From assembly GCA_949358305.1 (NCBI GenBank), contig OX442316.1, positions 7,316,001 to 7,380,000 on the forward strand: a stretch of DNA of 64,000 nucleotides, given 5' to 3'. Below are positions 1-12,038 of this stretch, one piece after another (position 1 is the stretch's first letter; the number at the start of each line of letters is the position of its first letter). The notes under the pieces are model-generated. The model made no database searches and was not told the origin of the DNA. It worked only from the letters and a program-made list of their open reading frames with translations. The position numbers were made by a program, and so were the translations under genes. Source of the stretch: Strigamia acuminata. Lineage: Eukaryota > Arthropoda > Chilopoda > Geophilomorpha > Linotaeniidae.

Positions 1-390
1 TACGCTCTTTTTATTTTTTTCGCCCTTCCACTTGCGCTATTGCTTATTGTCAATTGTGTTTTATTTGTTCTCACGGCATACAACATTCGAAAGACCGTGA
101 AAATGACACAAAATGTAACGAAGTTGTCGGACCGTAAACTTTATTTTGTTTACGTCAAATTAGCTTTCATTATGGGTGGCACGTGGATTTTTGGCTTTGC
201 TGCAAATTTGATCGATTTCGAACCCTTGTGGTATATATTTATAGTTTTAAACGCTTCTCAGGGTTTTTTCTTATTCATAGCTTTCAGATCTAGCTTTCGG
301 AGTAAAAGGCGTAAAAGTTCAACTACGGGAGCTCAAATGTACACCAAAATATCTTCATTTGAAAAATCTGCCGAGAAAACGGCTGTGTAA
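1..390 (+). CDS. Methuselah-like / class B GPCR, C-terminal part (5' end outside window)
   Basis: The frame is open from base 1 and ends at TAA 388-390. The first about 20 residues are a hydrophobic segment (TM5), followed by a basic loop (RKTVKMTQNVTKLSDRK), a TM6 with the motif MGGTWIFGF, a short loop and TM7 ending near FFLFIAFRS, then a Ser/Lys-rich cytoplasmic tail. The G-(T/W)-W-x-x-G-F pattern in TM6 is typical of Methuselah-like receptors of the secretin superfamily (known family trait). These are plasma-membrane receptors for peptide or other ligands; the ectodomain that would suggest a ligand is outside the window. This is the last exon, with no later intron visible. It could also be another class B-type receptor, but the TM6 pattern favours Methuselah. 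Confidence 0.75.
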   Translation, partial: YALFIFFALPLALLLIVNCVLFVLTAYNIRKTVKMTQNVTKLSDRKLYFVYVKLAFIMGGTWIFGFAANLIDFEPLWYIFIVLNASQGFFLFIAFRSSFRSKRRKSSTTGAQMYTKISSFEKSAEKTAV

Positions 391-534
391 TCAGTTTGAG
401 TGAGTTTTCATGTTTATTGTGATTAAACGTGCTATTTGTGTGATTTCAACTAAATTTTATTTCCATATATATAAAAAAAAAACTAATAACAGCACAAAAA
501 ATATAGACAATATAAAAAAAAGTGGTTTAGAAGT

Positions 535-2445
535 TTAATTTTTCTCTTTTCTTTCAACATCTGCGGCCATTAAATCGCATGCCTTTTGGTGTTTTGGCCA
601 ATGTTCAACTTGGCATTTTCTTTATCGATAATTTTAAAAAAAAAATTCAATTTTATACCATACTATCATTAGGAAAGTGCAATGTGTAAACCTACCTTCC
701 ACAATACCATTCATTTTTGCATTTCGAACATCTTTTATGTGCTTCTTTGCCACAAGAGGCACATTTGGGCGAGTCGGGCAATAAATGCTCCCATACTGTC
801 GGGTCGTAAACCGTGGCCCAACTGAAACAGATTGATAATTTTATAGATGTTTGAGAATTAAAGTTTAAATAAATATGGTGCGTAACTGTTTAATTTGTTC
901 TTTAACTTCATCATCATTGAAAAATCTTGTTGTTAATGTTTTAGCAAGGTTTTTCCACCCTTTTTTCTCACCGTCTGACATCAACTGAGTCCACAATTCA
1001 GGAACCTGCAAACAAATATTGCAACTTAAAATAAAGAGCCGAAAAATGTCAAAATGGAAACCGACCTGTTCGATAAGAACATTCCGTTTGACAGGACCAG
1101 GATCAGAGAAAGAAATCATATCTAAAAATCGAACCAGCATTGCTAAAGCAGGAATTTGATCCATTTTTACTTCGGGTAATAATGGTCTTAACTATACAAA
1201 CAAAATTAATCGACAAACTTAGAATGTAAAAACATATAATATACCTTTATGAGTCTATTTTTTCTCATGTTTGTTACATCGTACTTGCATTCCGTGCCGA
1301 CAAGTAAACGTAACATTATCATCCACACTTGAGCTTCAATTTTCCCAATTTTCATTGTATCGTGAGTTGGAACAGCTTGCCAGCCTCCATTTTCGTACAT
1401 CATGCGGATAGGTTTGCCTTCCTTGTTCTGCTTCGTCTGTATCCAAGGGGATTGTTCCATCAAGGCGACCATTAATAAAGGGAAGTCGTAAGTATCCAAA
1501 AATCGCGGCGTCAATGAAAAGGGCAAGTTATCCAAGTTGTCGCAAATGTAACGAAGAATACTGATCGTTTTTAAATCGATTTGGAATTGACTTTCTTCGT
1601 CTTGTCTTTGTAAATCTTCTTGAATTGTTTGCGACATCAGAGATTCGGTAGTGAGTGGGTCTTCAGTTTTCGTCTTTTTTTCTTCATGTCTGTTTAGAAG
1701 TGAAGTAGTTATTGAGGCACTAGTATTAGGAGTGATTAAATTACATATTGATCAGATGGACTATTCTGCGATGGCAATAATCAGCTACTTCTACAATTAC
1801 ATCTTTCAGTGACTCGCAGCAGTCTCCGTGAAACAGAAGTGTTTCTAATAGTGTCACTAGGTTCGCTTCATGGCGCAGCTGTATTTTAATCAGCAAATTT
1901 TAATATTTTAAAGAAGGGGTTTTTTTTTAAGTAAAAAAAAAAAAAATATTACGCCTATGGAAACAGCTAAAATCGATGGATCATCATCTTCTTCATCTTC
2001 GTGAATTTTGAACATGATTTTAAGCAGTTTTTGTTTCCATATTTCCATAACTATCAACTCGTGGATTAAAGTAGGAATCTGCGATGCGATTTAATCAAGT
2101 TAAAATTATTGTGATGTGGTGTTAGGAGAACTTACTTTATCGTAAAGCAAAAGCAATTCTTTGACGAATTCGTCTTCATTAGCTGATGCATTTGTCACTG
2201 CCTGCATTGTTAATTGTTCGATTTGACGGTGTTGATTCCACCATCTTCGGTCAATAGAAATATCAATTTATGTTATTACATTTTTCAAATTTCTCCCTTT
2301 TGTGCAATTTTTTTATTCAAAAAAATTCTTATTAAATTACTTACAAAATCGTCCCTATTTTTTCAAAAGGAAATGTTTGTAGGTTGTCAACGTAAGCTTC
2401 AGCTTCAACGTGAAGCAAAACCGTCGGAGCAGTTGAGAAACTCAT
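535..2445 (-). CDS. ZMYND10: ZMYND10, MYND-finger dynein arm assembly factor (complete, 9 exons)
   Basis: Nine exons can be joined (2345-2445, 2136-2244, 1953-2078, 1745-1878, 1245-1689, 1066-1191, 887-1005, 696-821, 535-619), all GT-AG, total 1371 nt = 456 aa plus stop; human ZMYND10 is 440 aa. Alignable blocks include RHEANLVTLLETLLFH, VADYCHRR, DLKTISILRYICDN and, at the C-terminus, a MYND zinc finger with the order CASC...CSKC...WYC...KC...HW...H...C. ZMYND10 acts in the cytoplasm as a co-chaperone for assembly of axonemal dynein heavy chains with LRRC6 and other DNAAFs (family knowledge). Its presence implies that the animal builds motile cilia or flagellated sperm. The start is the first ATG, which reads MSFSTAPTVLLHVEAEAY, matching the family N-terminus. 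No broken exon is seen. Confidence 0.93.
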
Positions 2446-2579
2446 TCTAATTGATGGGCTGAAAACTTAATATGAACGTTAGGTTTAGAGACAGCCGATA
2501 TAAACAACTTGGTTGCTAAGTAACGTGTTATTGATTGATCCTATACTCCCATCTATGAATGGAAATGTATATTAATTTA

Positions 2580-3655
2580 TACTCCCTCTGTCCCAAATTA
2601 TGGTGTACATTTCTCTAAAAAATTCTTGATTATCGTTAGTTTTGTATAAATTTAAGATATTTTAACTGAATAACCTTTTAAATTAAGTGCACTTTCTGAT
2701 CACTAAGTGGCATTATGGGTAATTAGTTTATCGTTCCATTATTGCTGAGTTGAATCTTCTCAAAATAAACTCAAATTTAAATGGCACCTGTTGTGCTTCA
2801 AATAAAATAAAAATGAATTCAGAAAATGGCTGTTTGCAAAGAAAAGTGACCAAAAAGAAGCAATTAACTGAAAATCAGCGAAATTATATACTGCAACTCT
2901 TGCTGAAACGAAGCAATGTAAGAAATAAGTTGAGTCGTGGCGCCATTAATGAAATTGCAGGAAAACTTGGAGTTACTAGACTAACTATTTCACGAATTTG
3001 GCAAGAAGTTAAAAGACAATATAATGAAGGACATATTCCTGCTGATGTGTCATCAAAAAAGAATAAATGTGGCTGAAAACGCAAGAATTATTCTGAAAAT
3101 CGTAATAAAATTAGAGACATCCCTCTTAACCAACGAGGTACAATTCGCAGTTTGTCGTGTGCTATTGATGTTCCCAAATCAACACTATTCCGAATATTTA
3201 AGGAGGGCGAACATTTAAAACGAATATCATCAACTGTGAAACCAATATTGACGGACCAAAATCAACAGGCCCGTCTACAATTTTGTTTATCAAAAGTAAA
3301 GGAGAATGGTTATTTTGAAGATCTACACAACTACGTATACATAGATGAAAAATGGTTTTATTTAACCAAAGAAAAACGTTCTTATTACGTCATGCTGGAT
3401 GAACAAGTGCCAGAGCGAACATGCAAAAGTAAACGATTCATTACTAAAGTGATGTTCATGGCTGCAGTAGCCAGACCACGTTATGACCACGCCAAGAAAC
3501 AGTACTTTGATGGGAAAATAGGACTCTGGCCTTTTGTTTATAAAGAACCAGCTAAACGTAACAATAAAAATCGAACAAAAGGAACACTTGTTACAAAAAA
3601 TATTGAATCCATTAATGCCACAGAGTGTAAAAAAAAAATAATATTGAATTATTAA
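2580..3655 (+). pseudogene. Truncated mariner-like (plant/oomycete-type) transposase with terminal repeat
   Basis: A TA followed at 2582 by a terminal-repeat-like end (CTCCCTCTGTCCCAAA) marks the left end of a Tc1/mariner element. The transposase reading frame runs from about 2750 to 3655 in one frame, interrupted once by TGA at 3074-3076 in the context KNKCG(stop)KRKNYSE. Before the stop is an N-terminal helix-turn-helix (LGVTRLTISRIWQEV); after it come a second one (IDVPKSTLFRIFKEG), the first catalytic Asp in YIDEKWFYLTKE, then KRFITKVMFMAAVARPR and FDGKIGLWPFVYKEPAKR, which are hallmarks of the soymar-like mariner lineage. The second and third catalytic acids (the DNA-x-PH block) are missing, because homology ends near 3640, and no right terminal repeat was found. 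The copy is dead. Confidence 0.8.
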
Positions 3656-5139
3656 TATAGAATTGAGTTCTTTGAAATCAATGTGAAGGATTCGGTTTTA
3701 ATTTCGTACAGATGGATGAAAAATTGTGTCCATAACGCACAATTACAGATGAAGTTACAAATGTGTATCAAATTTCTACCAATGTGCGTCTTGAATGCAA
3801 TTTTTCACATCTGCCTTCTATGAAATACCGATTTATGTTTATCAAGTTTAAATCAATTGGCATTAAAAGAATTTGAAGTTTAATTGTAGGCCTATGTATT
3901 AACGTGTCGCAATGTGAATTGTTCATTTACACTGTAATTGCATTGGTTGTTAGCACGGTAACACCGGCTTCATTTTTTCTCAAAAATGATTGATGGTTTC
4001 TCGTGTGTGCCTAGTCATTTTGTGCAACTGCAAGATGATAATAAAGCAGCTGCTAAGTTACTTTTAATCATGAAATATTAATTACCTTTACTTAATGTTT
4101 TTTTTGCAAACTATAGATTTTTTAAAAAAAATTTATATTAAAGACTGGTTGTGGAAATATGAGATTTTAAAATGGTAATTAGCTTTTGTTTTCATTTTAT
4201 GCAAATTGTGTGGATTTGTTTTGTTTTTCTATAAACGCAGCTCGAGGTAGAATATCGATTCAATTTGAAACTTTTGTTCCAGAAAATGTTTATGACAGTT
4301 CGTTTTGTCTTACGAGTAGTTGATTGCTAAAAAAATTAAGATTTCTGTTTTTGTCAGAGGTTGCTGGGAGTGAGAAGATTTTAATTGAAAAAAAAATAAA
4401 TCTATTTATTGCTGATTCATAATCTATTTCTTTCTAATTTAGATGACATTTACAATGAAATTCAGGCATTTCATATATATAATATGGAGATGTTGTAATT
4501 TACTTTTCACAGCGGTGAAGCGCAGAAAAGTCCCAGGGGCAGCACAATGTATAACACTAAGAAAAATAGTGCATGAATGTTTAATGTTTTATGTATACAT
4601 TAAAAGCAACATTTAGAAATTTTGCACGGAGTTAAACGATTTTTTCACCCTATACACAAAAATTTCTTCCCCAGGTTGGATATTTCATTTGAAAGAGGGC
4701 AATTTGCTTCTCTTGTGATGGTGAGCATGCCTTACTGAATTCAACAATCAACAAAATCAACTGATATGATTTGGAAAAACCCATGGCCTGCAATCTTGTA
4801 TATGTCCCATTGATTATTTTTATTTTTGTTTGTTTTCAAATCAACCAAGTGGAAAATTGCACGCGATTACACGCGATTAATGCTCGAACGAAGGCGATTT
4901 CAAAATAATTTTTATTTATGTTTGATAAAAGTAAAAAAAAAAAAAAAAAAAAATTATTTAATTATTGATATTAGATATATTTTAATTGCCATTAATTATG
5001 ATGTATCAAAAAAGAATTATTGACCCGAATGAATCAAAATTAAAATGATCAGGACTCGATTTATGAGACTAAAAATACCCTTTATTAGATCTAGTTAACA
5101 TGACAGACATTTATCATTCATTTATTCAATCAATTGCGT
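3656..5139. other. Gene-free stretch between the transposase relic and the astacin 3' end
   Basis: No frame here gave recognisable protein. The only open frames are short and low in complexity. A run of about 24 A lies at 4929-4952. The missing right end of the mariner copy is not here, since no reverse complement of its left end was found. Confidence 0.4.
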
Positions 5140-6860
<1,721 letters not shown>

Positions 6861-7263
6861 GATTGCCTATCGAATACCGTTCCACCAAACTTGTCGGGTA
6901 TTTAAGACCATTTTACACCTGCTCTTATTCGATGTTTAATTAATTGCCCCCATCTTATTCATCGCGGTGCCCTTCGATATCGTGTATATATTGAGAAATA
7001 AAACGCAACTTTGTATAGTTTTTATCGACAACTTTTTTTTTCTTAAAATAAATAACATGATATAAGAATAAAAATAAAATTGATGTATGTGGTTTTGTAT
7101 TTCTTTATTTTATTTTATTTTTTAGTCGCAAGTAAAATAAAAACTCCGCACGATTGTGAGCTTCTTTGTAGAATTCGGTTTTGGACCACCTGTTGCCATT
7201 GGTGACGGCTCGTTTCTAGCGGAACGAATATGGACAATTGTCAGAGTCCACACTGAGAGCCAC

Positions 7264-10200
7264 TTAATTAAAGTCTTGTACACAGCTGGCGAGTGGATCG
7301 TTGGCGCATGCGCAGTCCATCAGTTGTAAATTTGTTACTCGTATCGATGTTTCGTCAACTTCTCGTATTCGTTTTGTGCCAGTATTGCTCGCTAACAAAC
7401 AATTATATTTTTTTACACGTATTTTGACCTAGAAAAACACGTTACCTGAATTTTTCCGGAAGGAAACGACGCACGACGTGGATCGGAATGAACTCGACTT
7501 ACGACCGCGGGGAGTTCCGTTAAAAATTCGACCGCAACGTAATACCAATAATCTGAAATCACTCTTTGCATGGAAGAAAAAAAAAACAAAATGAGAAAAG
7601 TTTGCCTTAATGAAACCATTTGTGCAGTTTCATATGATTAATAGCATTTGAAAAGTATTAAATTAACTTTATTTTCTTGCAAATTATCGAGAGAAGCGGC
7701 TTTTTTGGAGAAAATCAGCTTATAGTAATAAAACACGACGAGTCCATTTACCCAGAAATTATCACTCATGAAGCAATAGATGATTGGATTGACGAAGCTG
7801 TTGGCCATCGCCAGCCAATGACAAGTGTAGAATGACACGACGAAAAGTTTGTTATGACCAAAATTCCACGAGAAGTGCGGTTGGAAGTGAACGAGGAGAT
7901 TAAAAATGTGTAGTGGTAACCAACAAATCGCAAACATGGCAACCACCAACCCTAGCATCTTCACCACCTGATGAAACATAAAAACCAACAATAATTACAA
8001 CATTAAATAAAAACATCATTATTAGGGATCACGCGCCATCACATACGCAGTTTGTTCGACTGAATTAAACCTACGCGGTTCAACTCAGAATAAAATTGAA
8101 TTATTATTTACAATTCCAGCCAATATTTACTTTTCAGAATGATTTGTTTATGACTTGCCAATGCCATTTTTATTGGACTCTAAAATAGTGATTTACCGGA
8201 GTTACTTTAGAATAGGGCCCGCTTCGGAACGGGCCCAAAATCTCGTTACTTACCAAACAAACCATCCTGAGTCCGAAAATGACACTCAAAAATGTCGGAA
8301 ATAAACCTAACCTTAACCTAACCTAACCTGGCCTAGCCTATCCGAATTTATCGCCCACGCAGAAATACAAGCTGAAATTGCACTGAATACTTAAAAAAGT
8401 CATCCGAATTTATCGCCCACGCAGAAATACAAGCTGAAACTACTCTGAAAACCTACAAATGTCATCCGAATTTATCGCCCACGCACAGATATATGCTAAA
8501 ATTGCACTGAATACCTAAAAATGTCATCCGAATTTATCGCCCACACAGAAATACAAGCTGAAATTGGACGGAATACCTAAAAAAGTGATCCGAATTTATC
8601 GCCCACGCACAAATACAAGCTGAAACTGGACGGAATACCTCAAAAATTCAAACCTGACCCTAACCTAACCTAAACCTAAACCTAACCCAACCCTAACCTA
8701 ACCTTAACCTAACACTAACCTAAAACTAACCTAACACTAACCTAACACTAACCTAACACTAACCTAACACTAACCTAACACTAACCTAACACTAACCTAA
8801 CACTAACCTAACACTAACCTAACACTAACCTAACACTAACCTAACACTAACCTAACACTAACCTAACACTAACCTAACACTAACCTAACACTAACCTAAC
8901 ACTAACCTAACACTAACCTAACACTAACCTAACCAAAGGATAGGCAGGGCCAGGTTAAGTTAGGTTAAAGTTAGGTTCATTTCTGACACTTTTGAGTGTC
9001 ATTTTTGGACTCAGGAGGGTTTGTTTAGTAAGTAACGAAATTTTGGGCCCATTCTGAAGTGGGCCCTATTCTAAAGTACACCCGATTTACCTCAATTTTG
9101 TGTTATTGCCACAAACCACATGAAATTCAAATTATTTCACTATTTGCAATGTTTTTAAGTTATGATTTCATGCAGCCGCATAACCTCCCGCATCCCTCCG
9201 CAGTCCGCACCAGATTCCAAAACACAACTTGCACCAACCTTGATTTTAGCATGAAGTTGGATTCGATCCCGTGCCGAGTTGGCGTTTCCTGGTGAACTGC
9301 GCCTCCACAACGCCAAAGCGATGGAGGCGTAGGTGAAAATGAGACCGAGCAATGGAAGGAGAAAAGTGACGACAAACACAAGCGCCATGTAAACTCGAGA
9401 AACAGTTCCATTGATAACGGCGTCTTCACTCCATTGCTCACTGCACTCGTAATGTTCTTCACCATCCCACTCGAATCTCGTAGCACGGCTGACAATCAGT
9501 TGCGGTGACGACACCGCACCCGACAACGTCCAGATCAAAGCCACTTGGAAAAGCGCACCCCGTGTCTTGGTCCAACGCGAGTGCAACGGGGACATTATGG
9601 CGTAATACCTAAGCGCCAGAAATAGATGACAAAGAAATAATATAAAAACATAATTAATCTGCAGATTAATGCTATTTGCCGTTGCTATGTAAACAAGACA
9701 GGTGTATGGAATAATGCATGTCCACTTGACTCGATCCCACTTATCAGTTAATGTTCTTTTATTTGGTTGCGTTTAAGTAAAGCCACTCCTCGTGTTGCCA
9801 TAGCAACAGATATGCTTTGACCACAGACAGGACCAACGCAGTGAGGAGAATGCCAAAGAAATGCCGCTTGAGCTGTGTACAAAGCGAGAATTGTGTCGCT
9901 AATCTACGACTCAATCAACATGTTAACTCGGATCGCCCACGTCTGTTTATATTGCCTACCTGTCCAAAATATACAAAATTTACTTCCATTATAGACCCAC
10001 AGGCTGTCGAGTTCTATAGATATAAAGGAAATAAAGGTTTCTATTGAAACCATATTGATTTCTGCGTACGAAGTCATAAATAGCAAAATTTTCCCTTTTG
10101 AATGAATTCGAATAGTTTGATGGAATTGATACCATAAAAACACCCCGGTGATATAACACGCACACAGTGCGAAACCCTGCTAGGACTTTGCAATGGAAAC

Positions 10201-10711
10201 AGTATCAACATTCAAGTTGCGATTGGAGCCAAAAGGTGAACACTAAATAGTGAATAGTGAATAGCCCTGTGCATTTATCATCTATTAAATATAGGATGAA
10301 TCAAGGACAATATTGCTTACCCTACCTGTCCAATCCAATGGCGGTCAAGGTATATACGCTACTGGTGACACTCATGTGTTGAACAAAGTGGACTACAGGA
10401 CAGAAGCCAAGCGCGAATATCCATTTGCCCAACATGAAAGTAGTGTAAGTGAAAGGAATAGAAAAGGCAGCCAGAGTGACATCAGTAGCAGCCAAGTTGA
10501 TGAGGAAGATGCGGAGGCTTCGCTGCGATCTTTTTCCCGTGACGAGGACAACGATTACTGTTGTATTGCCCAACAATGCCAAGGCAGTGGTCAAAGAGTA
10601 GAGGCTGATGAGAAAGACTTGTCCCGTTGTGTCTACTGCTTCCATGGTCGGGTAATCGTAGTCCCCGCCTAAGGTGGCGTTGTTAGCTTCGTCGTTCGCA
10701 TCCATCCGCAT
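7264..10711 (-). CDS. Class A (rhodopsin-like) neuropeptide-type GPCR, 5 exons
   Basis: Exons 10326-10711, 9239-9608, 7752-7967, 7446-7563 and 7264-7391 sum to 1218 nt = 405 aa. Exon 1 gives an N-terminus with NNAT glycosylation sites, TM1 (LLGNTTVIVVLV), TM2 (LAATDVTLAAF) and TM3 to the DRY position (LTAIGLDR, then YYAIMSPL from exon 2: a DRY-type motif). Exon 2 holds TM4, a Cys in loop 2 and TM5. Exon 3 holds TM6 (FAICWLPLHIF) and TM7 (HWLAMANSFVNPIIYCF). The last two exons give helix 8 (SDFRLLVLRCG) and a tail. Conserved GN, LAxxD, CWLP and NPxxY place it in the peptide-receptor branch (tachykinin/NPY/leucokinin-like), but the ligand is not assignable. I chose the ATG at 10711 (MRMDANDEANN) because the longer frame upstream would need a GTG start. 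Intron 2 carries a transposon. Confidence 0.85.
8341..8650. repeat. 62-bp minisatellite, about five copies
   Basis: Units begin at 8341, 8403, 8465, 8527 and 8589 with TCCGAATTTATCGCCCAC, giving a period of 62 bp. Copies differ at a few positions each. The array lies inside the TIR element, between two stretches of CCTAA-type sequence. Confidence 0.9.
8651..8940. repeat. Telomere-like CCTAA array with an 11-bp higher-order unit
   Basis: The stretch begins with mixed CCTAA, CCCTAA and CCTAAA units and continues as about 20 nearly perfect copies of the 11-mer CTAACCTAACA (to about 8932). A short second block of CCTAA units lies at 8306-8340 and a reversed one (TTAGG) at 8952-8978. The 5-bp core equals the arthropod telomere repeat TTAGG. 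It is interstitial and enclosed by transposon ends, so it is not a chromosome end. Confidence 0.85.
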
Positions 10712-12038
10712 CAAGTGACCGAATAAGTTGAACGCGGCACGCCACACCTTTTTACGTCCAAACTGAAAGAGTGTGCAAATTTGATTCGAGTACGTGGCGC
10801 CATCTCTGGTATGTACGTTTTTATTTATTAGAAAGTTATTTTAATTTACGAGTGAAATTAAAATAATTTTAAGATATAAAAATAAATAAAGAACATGGAG
10901 ATTGTTATTATTTTCCCGAATTAATTTTTGAAATTTGTTTTGTTTTGGTGCGACCGAGAAATCAAGATATAATTTAGGTAGGATATAATTAATTTTAATT
11001 AGCGTAAACACCTGAACAAATTCAAGTCTGCATTTCTAAATTACACACTCGGAAAGATATACGAGAATTTTTAAAATCAATGCTATAATGCGTCTGTTTC
11101 TTTAATAAACATTTTATTTAAAGGAAAAAATCTGCCGCGGTAATGTGAAATATCTGGTAACTGGAAACTGCACGAAAAAATCCATACGAAATGGTATTTA
11201 AATTTTAAAATGTGTTTTAAAAGACCTGTGACGAAGGAATTTCCCGAGTTGCCGCTTTGATTTTGCTTTTATGTATTGCTTTTATATTTATTCTGAATGA
11301 ATATAATTTTAACATTTATAGATACATACCGGTACGGTAATAGTTGAATAATGCTCAGAGAGTGCAACTTATGAGCCAGCTGTTCATTTGACGAATTATT
11401 TCCATATTTTGCTTCTAATGGATTCACGGACTATTTTTGCGGAAAATAATACTGAATGTGTTTTTTATCGACATTTTCTCCGAAATCTGTAAGCAAAAGT
11501 GTCACAGCAAAGGTGTTAGTTGTAAAATGATCAGTTAATCACGAAAATAAGTTAGGGCATTGTGTCGGGTCGGGTGGATGAAATTGTTTGTTTGTAAAGA
11601 ACTGTTATTTGGTTTTGGCTGTGTTTTTAATCGTTCGTGTTCGGTTACCTGTTTACAGTTGTTGATTTCCTCCGAATAGGACGGTTTGCGCACTTCAGAC
11701 CCGGTCTTTTATACTCGTGCAACGAAATTTAATGAAAATCAATCGCCCAGCAATTATTGCTGTGCGTGAATTAATCGAACGAAATGAAAAAAGCTGTACT
11801 GTCAATCTGCATAAATAAAACCGTGAAAAAGGAATAAAATGAGAACAAGAAAAAAAAATTTCTCAGCTCTATTTTATTTTGATCAAATCACAGCTTTATT
11901 TAAGCCTTTTTAATTGCGATTCAAATGGTCACGTGGTTATCAGCAGCGGCGATAAATTGGGAAAACCCCATCCTTCTTTGGAGTTTCGACACGTTTTGGA
12001 GTTTCGACACGGAAAAGTTACGGTACCGTAGTAGGATT
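10712..12038. other. Intergenic region between divergent GPCR and IRF genes
   Basis: About 1.3 kb that should contain both promoters. I see no coding homology. It is AT-rich with poly-T runs and no clear TATA box in either direction. A 17-bp direct duplication (TTTGGAGTTTCGACACG) lies at about 11978-12011 just upstream of the IRF start codon used here. The frame upstream of that ATG stays open to an earlier in-frame ATG at 11925, so the IRF could start there. Confidence 0.4.

Larger units (their letters stand above)
8190..9091. mobile_element. TIR DNA transposon (non-autonomous) with 8-bp target duplication, in GPCR intron 2
   Basis: The element is 8198-9083. Its ends are inverted copies of each other over about 115-120 bp: the left arm from 8203 (TACTTTAGAATAGGGCCC...) matches the reverse complement of the right arm ending at 9079 at roughly 88-90% identity by eye. 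GATTTACC stands directly outside both ends (8190-8197 and 9084-9091), which fits an 8-bp target duplication. The termini read GG(A/G)... The interior has no coding frame and consists of a 62-bp minisatellite and TTAGG-like arrays. The 8-bp duplication allows hAT, P, or Merlin-like families; the superfamily is unassigned. Confidence 0.8.

Noticed and set aside
4929-4952. Poly-A run as the tail of a retroposed gene
   Set aside because: No gene-like sequence or target duplication was seen in front of it.
7413-7619. GPCR tail read in the other frame (DYWYYVAVEF...)
   Set aside because: The acceptor before AGTGATTTC keeps phase with exon 3 and gives a normal helix 8; total CDS then is a multiple of three.
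8341-8650. CRISPR-like array of regular repeats
   Set aside because: Units are contiguous 62-bp tandem copies without unique spacers, in a eukaryotic genome; it is a minisatellite. The same holds for 51258-51460.
8651-8940. Chromosome end (telomere) suggested by CCTAA repeats
   Set aside because: The array is enclosed by inverted transposon ends with a target duplication and lies in an intron with gene sequence on both sides.
10322-10747. Longer GPCR N-terminus starting at 10747
   Set aside because: That start would be GTG; the first ATG in frame is at 10711 and gives a sensible glycosylated N-terminus.
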